Shown here: in pieces, positions 6,114-11,728 of the stretch | Layout: each line of letters begins with the position of its first letter | Numbering within the stretch: position 1 is the stretch's first letter | Origin: Bradyrhizobium sp. CCH5-F6 | GTDB taxonomy: Bacteria; Pseudomonadota; Alphaproteobacteria; Rhizobiales; Xanthobacteraceae | Length of the DNA: 17,759 nucleotides | Assembly (NCBI RefSeq): GCF_001556045.1 | Contig: NZ_LSIC01000196.1 | Coordinates: forward strand, 1 to 17,759 | Direction: 5' to 3' | Notes under the pieces: generated by a model | Seen by the model: the letters and a program-made list of their open reading frames with translations, nothing else | What the model was told of the DNA's origin: nothing | Database searches by the model: none | Program-made: the position numbers and the translations under genes

Positions 6114-7117
6114 GCGAACCATTGCCCGAGCAGCCTGCCCAGGATCATGGCGCCGTCGAAGCCGCAGCGATCGCGCCGCAGGCCATCGAGGCTGCTGCGG
6201 GGATCGACGCCCCCTCGATCGCCCCCGATCACGAGGCGCCGCCCAAGCCGGATCCGGTCAAGGTCGAGCCGCCGAAGATCGAGCCCACCCGGATCGAGGT
6301 GCCGAAATTCGAAGCGAAAGCCGAGCCCAAGCCCGAGTCGAAGCCCGAGCCGAAGCCCGGCAAGCTGATCGTGATGGCGCCCTCGGAGCGGGCGTGGAAC
6401 GGCTCTTGGGACCGCGAGGACTTCGCCCCGCATGTGAAGGCCGACGAGCCGCGCGAGACCGGCGGCAAGCGCCGCCTGTCTGCGATGGCCGCGGTGGTGG
6501 CGATTGCCGCTTGCGTCGGCGCGATCAGCGGCGCGCTTGCGACCGCCGGCGTGATGCGTTTCGCCGCCACGGCCCAGGCGCCGGTGCAGGTCGCCGACAC
6601 CAGCGCGCTGGATGCTTCGGTCGCGCGGATCGATGCCGACCTCGTTGCACTGAAGGCCAGTGTCGAGCAAGGCGCGAAAACCGGCGTCGGCCAGTTCAAC
6701 CGGACCAATGACCGCCTCGACAAGCTCGAGAAGGCCCAGGCCGAACCGCTGGCCAAGATCGCAAAACTGTCCGAGACCGTCGACAAGCTCCGCGCCGCGC
6801 CGACCGCTGCGCCGGCGCAGGCCGCAGCCGCAGCGGCCAAGGAGACCACCGGCTCGATCGCGCCGACCCAGGTCGCGACAGCCGCGGCCGCACCGGCACC
6901 TGTCGCGCCCAAGACCGAGGTTGGGCGTCTGCCGACCATCGAAGGCTGGAGGCTGCGCAATGCCGGCAATGGCGGTGCGCTGATCGAGGGCCGCGACGGG
7001 CTTTACGAGGTCTATCCCGGCGATCCCATCCCCGGCGTTGGCCGCGTCGATGCGATCCGCCGTCAGGACGGCCGCTGGGTGGTCGTCACCAGCAGGGGCC
7101 TGATCGTGTCTCGCTGA
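6110..7117 (+). CDS. Membrane-anchored coiled-coil protein of unknown function with conserved-looking C-terminal domain
   Basis: I do not recognise a named family. The protein has 335 residues from GTG 6110, with GGAG at 6096-6099. Residues 1-120 are acidic and Pro/Lys-rich, with EPKPESKPEPKP near 72-83. One transmembrane segment spans about 124-148 after the basic GGKRR, so the N-terminus is probably cytoplasmic. Residues 165-228 look like a coiled coil (LDASVARIDADL, NDRLDKLEKAQ, LSETVDKL). An Ala/Pro linker (229-270) leads to a compact end, 271-335: LPTIEGWRLRNAGNGG, LYEVYPGDPIPGVGRV, RWVVVTSRGLIV. That short beta-rich end recalls the periplasmic domains of GspC/PilP-type proteins, a weak comparison only. 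A strong terminator follows, so it is probably transcribed alone. Confidence 0.8.
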   Translation: MSEPLPEQPAQDHGAVEAAAIAPQAIEAAAGIDAPSIAPDHEAPPKPDPVKVEPPKIEPTRIEVPKFEAKAEPKPESKPEPKPGKLIVMAPSERAWNGSWDREDFAPHVKADEPRETGGKRRLSAMAAVVAIAACVGAISGALATAGVMRFAATAQAPVQVADTSALDASVARIDADLVALKASVEQGAKTGVGQFNRTNDRLDKLEKAQAEPLAKIAKLSETVDKLRAAPTAAPAQAAAAAAKETTGSIAPTQVATAAAAPAPVAPKTEVGRLPTIEGWRLRNAGNGGALIEGRDGLYEVYPGDPIPGVGRVDAIRRQDGRWVVVTSRGLIVSR

Positions 7118-7136
7118 GCGTCCAATATCGACTTTC

Positions 7137-7172
7137 GAAAAGGCGCTTCACCCCCATGTGAGGCGCCTTTTT
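7137..7172 (+). terminator. Rho-independent terminator
   Basis: AAAAGGCGC (7138-7146) pairs with GCGCCTTTT (7163-7171). The stem continues inward through TTCAC (7147-7151) and GTGAG (7158-7162), with one G-U pair, to a small loop, CCCCAT. A T-run lies at 7168-7172. It sits 20 bp after the stop of the 335-residue protein and is the clearest intrinsic terminator in the window. The A-run on the left arm could also let it work weakly on the other strand. Confidence 0.88.
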
Positions 7173-7209
7173 GCTTGAATAGGCGTCCCTGCGCGGTGTT
7201 ACCTGAGGC

Positions 7210-8748
7210 ATGAGCCGCGCGTTGCGAATTCTCATTGCTGTCGCCGCATTGTTGGGCGGCGTCGCTTCGCTATTCGCAGCGGCGACGACTGCGCTGACGC
7301 GCGGCACCGCGATCACCGATCCCGATCTCCTGCGCAAGCTCGACCAGAACGATACGCTGACGATCTCGCGTCTGCTCTCGCCGGAGCGAAACGCGGACGT
7401 TCCGCTCACGACCGACCTGATGTTCGCGTCGCTGCCGCAGCTGAAAGAAATTCCGCCGGCGATCGATGCGGAATTCGACCGCTATATCGCGCGGTACAAG
7501 GCGGCATATCCGACCGAGACCATCGGCGTCGGCGAGGGTTTCGACGTGCAATTGTTCGACCTCGCCAATCTGAAATCGCGCGACACGCGTTTCGTGCTGG
7601 CAGGCATCGTCAACCGCATGGACCGCGCCTATGTCTCGGACGAGTCCTGCGGCGAGATCCGGCTGATCTATCGTCTCGCGCGTTTCGACGGCAGGCCGGA
7701 TGGCGGCAAGACCGCAACGCGTCTGCCGATGACGCTCAACCTCGTGATGAAGGCGCGCGACACGCGCCAGACGGACGGGAATGGCATTCCGGTCACATGC
7801 GCTGAGGTCGCCCGGCGCTGGCTAGACAATGGCGACTGGCAAGGCCTGATCGGCAGTCGCGTTCCTCCTTACGACGCCATGCTCGACCGCATCGAAACCA
7901 ACATCCAGGTCTCGGTCGCGCCGAAATCGCCGCTGCATGATTTCCGCTCCGACTATCTGCTCAAGGTGTTCAAGTACGATTCATCCGCGAAGACGTTCGA
8001 GGAATCGACGCTGGAGAACCAGATCGACCGCGACAGGATCCTCGCCGACGATGCGCTCCGGCGCGACTTCAAGGCCTGGCTGCTCGCGCCCGATCATCTT
8101 CGCGACTTCGATCGCGGCACCGTGCTGATCCCGGAGAAATTCCTGGCCAGGGCCGCGGTGGTGCCGACCCCCGCCGGCCTCGATGCCTCGGCGTTGCAGC
8201 CCGAGTTCGGCATGATGCAAGGTGAGGGAAGAGGCGATGCCGTCTTCACTGACAATGACGTAGTCGGCGCGCTGAAGCAGGCGGCGGCACGCGGCATCGA
8301 CATGCAAAACGTCCGCTCGGTCGCCGGCTTCCAGCGCCGTCTCAACGACGTCACCTGCGCCGGCTGCCACCAGACCCGCGGCATCGGCGGCTTCCATTTC
8401 CCGGGCGTCGACTGGCTTGCCGACAAGCCCTCGAATGCGGCCGTCGTGCCCGCCTCGCCGCATTTCTTCGGCGACCAGCCCCGCCGCCGCGACATCCTGA
8501 CCGCGTTCGCCGCAGGTAAACGTCCTGATTTCTCACGCGGATTTTCCAGCCGGCCGCAAACCCGCGGCAGCCGCGAGCTCGGCGGCACGGAATATCAGGA
8601 CGGCTGGGGCGCGCATTGTTCCCTGCAAGATGCGGGATCGGGAACGCCGGATAAGAGTTTTACGTCATGGAGCTGTGCTAAAGGTCTCACCTGTCAGGCT
8701 GCGGCGGCCTCGAACCGCATCGGCATGTGCTTCATCAAGACGCGCTAG
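7210..8748 (+). CDS. Exported protein of unknown function with one c-type haem motif
   Basis: This 512-residue protein begins MSRALRILIAVAALLGG, a signal peptide or N-terminal anchor (about 1-26). A single CxxCH motif, CAGCH, lies at residues 383-387 in 'LNDVTCAGCHQTRGIGGFHF'. A covalent haem in the periplasm is therefore plausible. The N-terminal 350 residues match no family I recognise. They contain VLAGIVNRMDRAY, CGEIRLIYRL (Cys147) and PMTLNLVMKA. A Cys-containing end (Cys470, 489, 495, 507; 'SWSCAKGLTCQ', 'GMCFIKTR') may form disulfides. Di-haem peroxidases carry two haem motifs; only one is seen here, so that label would be wrong. The gene follows a terminator and probably has its own promoter in 7173-7209. 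A 54-codon membrane-protein gene follows 24 bp later. Confidence 0.82.
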   Translation: MSRALRILIAVAALLGGVASLFAAATTALTRGTAITDPDLLRKLDQNDTLTISRLLSPERNADVPLTTDLMFASLPQLKEIPPAIDAEFDRYIARYKAAYPTETIGVGEGFDVQLFDLANLKSRDTRFVLAGIVNRMDRAYVSDESCGEIRLIYRLARFDGRPDGGKTATRLPMTLNLVMKARDTRQTDGNGIPVTCAEVARRWLDNGDWQGLIGSRVPPYDAMLDRIETNIQVSVAPKSPLHDFRSDYLLKVFKYDSSAKTFEESTLENQIDRDRILADDALRRDFKAWLLAPDHLRDFDRGTVLIPEKFLARAAVVPTPAGLDASALQPEFGMMQGEGRGDAVFTDNDVVGALKQAAARGIDMQNVRSVAGFQRRLNDVTCAGCHQTRGIGGFHFPGVDWLADKPSNAAVVPASPHFFGDQPRRRDILTAFAAGKRPDFSRGFSSRPQTRGSRELGGTEYQDGWGAHCSLQDAGSGTPDKSFTSWSCAKGLTCQAAAASNRIGMCFIKTR

Positions 8749-8772
8749 GCCAACAAGCGATTTGGATGACCC

Positions 8773-8937
8773 ATGACGAATACGAGCGAAGCCAACAAGG
8801 AGCGCAATCGCGAGATCGCGCGCAACGAGGAAGCCAAGCAGGTCGCCGGCAGCGTTCGCGTCAGCACCTGGGCGATCGCCATGGCCGTCATGGTCGGCGG
8901 CATCCTGGTCACGCTCGGCTGGCTGGCGCTGAGATAG
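8773..8937 (+). CDS. Small single-pass membrane protein, 54 residues
   Basis: This short ORF runs from ATG 8773 to TAG 8935-8937. Residues 1-29 are highly charged (MTNTSEANKERNREIARNEE, then AKQVAGSVR). Residues 31-53 are one hydrophobic helix, ending GGILVTLGWLALR. Reading is in the same direction as the haem protein, 24 bp after its stop. There is only a weak purine-rich site (TTTGGATGA) before the ATG. The clean amphipathic-then-hydrophobic layout makes it a likely real gene. It may be an accessory subunit or small-protein partner of the upstream haem protein, but that is inferred from position only. Confidence 0.65.
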   Translation: MTNTSEANKERNREIARNEEAKQVAGSVRVSTWAIAMAVMVGGILVTLGWLALR

Positions 8938-8951
8938 TCTCCGCTTCACCT

Positions 8952-9020
8952 CGCCCCGCTTGCGGGGAGAAGCCGGATCGCTCTTGCGATCCGGGCCCCT
9001 CCCCGTAAAACGGGGAGGGG
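8952..9020. repeat. Three-hairpin intergenic repeat between convergent genes
   Basis: Three hairpins follow each other: CCCCGC/GCGGGG (within 8954-8967), CGGATCGC/GCGATCCG (8974-8993), and a perfect 10-bp pair, CCCCTCCCCG (8996-9005) with CGGGGAGGGG (9011-9020), around TAAAA. It fills the 100-bp space between the convergent small membrane gene and the GST gene, and could end transcription from both sides. The CGCCCCGCTTGCGGGGAGA segment recurs at the right edge of the window (17594-17612), so it belongs to a repeat family. Confidence 0.8.
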
Positions 9021-9037
9021 GAGAAAAGCGCGCACGC

Positions 9038-9685
9038 TCACTTCGCGTAATTCGTCATCCGCTTGCCCGGCAGCAGCTCATAGGCTGGCTTCCAACCCGG
9101 CAGCGCGGCCATGCGGCCGAGCCAGGCGTGGATGGCCGGATGGCTCACCGCGAAATCGAAGCCGTGCTCGTCGCTCGGATAGTGCAGATAGGCCATCATC
9201 GAGATGTCGGCGACCGTCGGCTTCGCGCCGATCGCGAAGGCGTTGTGCTGGAGATGCCCGTCGAGGATACCGAGGAAGTCCTCGAGCCGCCGGCGAAAAT
9301 GCTTCAGAACCTGCGGATCGTTTGTCTCTGTGAAGGCGCGCATGAAGCGATAGGTCGCCATGTAGCCGGTGAGCTTGTGGTTGTCCCAGAACAGCCAGCG
9401 CAGCAGCTCGAATTTCTCGTCCTCTGTTTCGGCGCCAAAACGCCGGTACTGATCAGCCAGCTTGAGCAGGAGCGGCGCCGTCTGCGTCATCTTCACGCCG
9501 TCGACCTCGAGCACGGGAATCTCGCCCATCTCGTTCACGGCCTTTCGCCATTCCGCCGTGCGCGTGACACCGCCGCCGAAATCGGTCCACACCGGCTCGA
9601 ACGTCTCGCCGCAGAGCGTCAGCATCAGCGCCAGCTTGTAGCTGTTGCCTGACTCGGGGAAATAGTGGAGGCGGTAGCTGGGCAT
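9038..9685 (-). CDS. Glutathione S-transferase family protein
   Basis: From ATG 9685 (AAGGAG just upstream) the protein has 215 residues; the frame extends to 9718 without a better site. The N-terminal thioredoxin fold starts MPSYRLHYFPESGNSYKLAL. It carries the cis-Pro motif GEIPVLEVDG (54-63, Pro57) and a TQTAPLL glutathione-contact segment (67-73). The helical C-terminal domain includes the conserved folding motif in PTVADISMMAYL. It would conjugate or reduce electrophiles with glutathione in the cytoplasm; the substrate is unknown. It is transcribed away from a TetR gene, and a palindromic operator lies in the shared 90-bp region, so induction through that repressor is likely. Confidence 0.92.
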   Translation of the reverse strand: MPSYRLHYFPESGNSYKLALMLTLCGETFEPVWTDFGGGVTRTAEWRKAVNEMGEIPVLEVDGVKMTQTAPLLLKLADQYRRFGAETEDEKFELLRWLFWDNHKLTGYMATYRFMRAFTETNDPQVLKHFRRRLEDFLGILDGHLQHNAFAIGAKPTVADISMMAYLHYPSDEHGFDFAVSHPAIHAWLGRMAALPGWKPAYELLPGKRMTNYAK

Positions 9686-9740
9686 TGAACGCTCCTTGCC
9701 TTCGGGGGCCTGGGCCACGATATTACATATGATCCGCGTA

Positions 9741-9758
9741 ACAGAACATTTGTTCTGT
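9741..9758. promoter_or_regulatory. Perfect palindromic operator between GST and TetR genes
   Basis: ACAGAACA (9741-9748), TT, then TGTTCTGT (9751-9758) is a perfect 8-bp inverted repeat with a 2-bp spacer. Flanking GATCCGCG (9731-9738) and CGCGGGTC (9759-9766) extend the symmetry with one mismatch. It lies 17 bp before the TetR start and 55 bp before the GST start. On the minus strand, TGTTCT and TAATAT, 17 bp apart, could be the GST -35 and -10, so the repressor would cover the -35. Binding by the adjacent TetR protein is inferred. Confidence 0.72.
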
Positions 9759-9775
9759 CGCGGGTCAAGAGCTGG

Positions 9776-10393
9776 ATGCTGGGCCGGATGAGCAGGGATT
9801 CAAAAACTTCAAAAACAGAGTCGGGCGAGCGCGAGCGACCCCTGATGCAGGCAACGCTGCGCATCATCGGGCGACATGGACTCGACGGCGTGACCCACCG
9901 GGCGATCGCGGCCGAGGCCGGGGTTTCGCTCGGTGCGGTCACGCATCATTTCGGAACCCGCGATGCGCTGGTTGAGGCGGCCCTGCAGTTCGCTCTGGCG
10001 CGCGAAGTCGGCAGGCTGCGTGCGTTGGCTCTCAGCCTTCAGGACAAGGTGTTCGAGGTGGAGGCCTGGATCGACGCGCTGGTCGATTTCTACGTCCGCG
10101 AGCTCGGCACAGAAGCCGAGACGCATATCGCCTGCTATGAGGCCTTCCTGGCCGCCGCGAGGCAAGAGCACTATCGGCCCGTGGTCGCCGAGTGGTTTGA
10201 CACGTGGCGGCAGAGTGCGGAGCTTGTGCTGAAAGCTGCGAAGTCACCAAACCCACGCCGCCACGCCGAGTTGTTCGTCTCGGCGCTGATTGGCTTGCTC
10301 TTTCGCCAACTCGCCGCGCCCAGAGCCGGCTTCCGCCGTGAGGCGAAGGCGGAGCTGTTGGAGCTGGTGGGCGGCTTGATCGCGCGGAAGTAA
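9776..10393 (+). CDS. TetR family transcriptional regulator
   Basis: This is a 205-residue regulator from ATG 9776; ATG 9788 (MSRDSK) is equally plausible because neither has a strong ribosome-binding site. The N-terminal DNA-binding domain is clear: MQATLRIIGRHGLDGVTHR, then the helix-turn-helix AIAAEAGVSLGAVTHHFGTR (43-62), then the usual ALVEAAL. The C-terminal ligand domain (about 80-205) is typical in size but has no recognisable ligand signature. It is divergent from the GST gene over a perfect palindrome, so it probably represses the GST and itself. Its stop lies 14 bp from the stop of the convergent CoA-transferase gene, leaving no room for a separate terminator. Confidence 0.92.
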   Translation: MLGRMSRDSKTSKTESGERERPLMQATLRIIGRHGLDGVTHRAIAAEAGVSLGAVTHHFGTRDALVEAALQFALAREVGRLRALALSLQDKVFEVEAWIDALVDFYVRELGTEAETHIACYEAFLAAARQEHYRPVVAEWFDTWRQSAELVLKAAKSPNPRRHAELFVSALIGLLFRQLAAPRAGFRREAKAELLELVGGLIARK

Positions 10394-10407
10394 CGCCGGC
10401 GCGCCGC

Positions 10408-11613
10408 CTATCCCACCGCCCCGTTCGACCGCAGCTGCTTGATCGCCGCCTCGTCGTATCCCGCCCCGCGCAGAATCTCGTCACTGTGCTCGCCGACGGC
10501 GGGCGGCTTGCGCGGCTGCACCTTCTTCGCGCCATCGATCCAGATCGGGCTGTTGATGGTCAGCATGGTGTCGTTCTCGAACGGCACCAGCACCTCGTTG
10601 TCGAGCATCTGCTTGTCGTTCGGGATGTCGTCGAGAATGGCGACGACGCCGAACACGAGGCCGCTGCCGTCGAGGATTTTCCGCCATTCGGCGAGATCCT
10701 TGGTCGCAAAGGTCTCGTCCAGGATCTTGATCAGCTCGACCGAGCGGGCGTGACGGTCGGCCTTGGTGGCGAAGCGGGGATCGTCGATCAGATCCTCGCG
10801 GCCGAGGCAGCGGGCCAGCGTCGGAAACTGCTTCTCCTCGCTCAGCAGCGACAGGATCAGCCAGCGGCCGTCCTTGCACTGGTAGTGGTTGGCGACCGCG
10901 TTCAGCGCGCGCTCGCGCGGCCGCCGCTCGCCGAACTTGGCGCCGCACAGCTTTGCCTGCGCCAGCACGCTCGCCGCCCACACCCCGTTCGCCATCAAAT
11001 TGGAGGCGACATGCGAGCCCTTGCCGGTCTTCTCGCGCTGATAGAGCGCGGTGACGATGGCGCCGTAGAACGCCATGGCGCAAGGATGGTCGCCCATGCC
11101 GGCGACCGAACGGGCCGGCGTCGTGTCGGTGTCGGCGCGGACGAGGTCCATCAGGCCGGAGCGGGCCCAATAGGCGTTGCTGTCGAAACCGGGCTTGTTG
11201 GCTTCCTCGCCCTTCTCGCCATAGCCGGTGAAGGAGGCATAGATCAGCCGGTCGTTCAGATGGGCGAGGTGATCATAGGTGATGCCGAGCTTGGCGCGCA
11301 CAGGCGGCGGCATGTTGGTGATGAAGACGTCGGCCTCCGCCACCAGCTTGTACAGCACGGCCTGCGCCTCCGGCTTGGCGAGGTCGAGCGCGATGCTCTT
11401 CTTGTTGCGGGCTTCCAGCAGCCAGGCGAAATTGTGCTCGCCGGTCGGATAGCCCGGCAGGTTGGGCAGATTGCGGTAGGGATCGCCGGCCCCGGGCGGC
11501 TCGATCTTGATGACGTCGGCGCCGAAATCAGACAGCACGGTCGCGGCCGCGGGCGCTGCGATGAAGCTCGCGCAGTCCAGAACCTTCAGCCCCGCAAAAA
11601 TGCCCTTGTCCAT
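10408..11613 (-). CDS. Class III CoA-transferase (CaiB/BaiF/formyl-CoA transferase family)
   Basis: This 401-residue protein would move CoA between carboxylic acids through an aspartyl-CoA anhydride. Its start, LKVLDCASFIAAPAAATVLS, is the family N-terminus, followed by the nucleotide-fold signature DFGADVIKIEPP (29-40). The catalytic Asp is probably Asp175 in AGMGDHPCAMAFYG, which aligns with the GD of formyl-CoA transferase; 'REKTGKGSHV' follows as usual. The C-terminal 'HSDEIL' region is also normal. ATG 11613 is preceded by GGGAG. The genes around it are unrelated to each other, so donor and acceptor acids cannot be named. The 115 bp upstream hold no gene and separate it from putA, which reads in the same direction. 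Confidence 0.92.
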   Translation of the reverse strand: MDKGIFAGLKVLDCASFIAAPAAATVLSDFGADVIKIEPPGAGDPYRNLPNLPGYPTGEHNFAWLLEARNKKSIALDLAKPEAQAVLYKLVAEADVFITNMPPPVRAKLGITYDHLAHLNDRLIYASFTGYGEKGEEANKPGFDSNAYWARSGLMDLVRADTDTTPARSVAGMGDHPCAMAFYGAIVTALYQREKTGKGSHVASNLMANGVWAASVLAQAKLCGAKFGERRPRERALNAVANHYQCKDGRWLILSLLSEEKQFPTLARCLGREDLIDDPRFATKADRHARSVELIKILDETFATKDLAEWRKILDGSGLVFGVVAILDDIPNDKQMLDNEVLVPFENDTMLTINSPIWIDGAKKVQPRKPPAVGEHSDEILRGAGYDEAAIKQLRSNGAVG

Positions 11614-11728
11614 CGCGGCGTTGCTCCCTCGCTCTTGTCGTTTCCCGCACGCTGGAATTGGCGCGGGCTCATCATGGGAGCATTAGACCTATGTTTCCGC
11701 GGGATGCAACGGCGCCAGGCGCAGGGCT

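Noticed and set aside
7210..8748. Annotation of the haem protein as a di-haem cytochrome c peroxidase
   Set aside because: Only one CxxCH motif is present and the surrounding sequence lacks the peroxidase layout.
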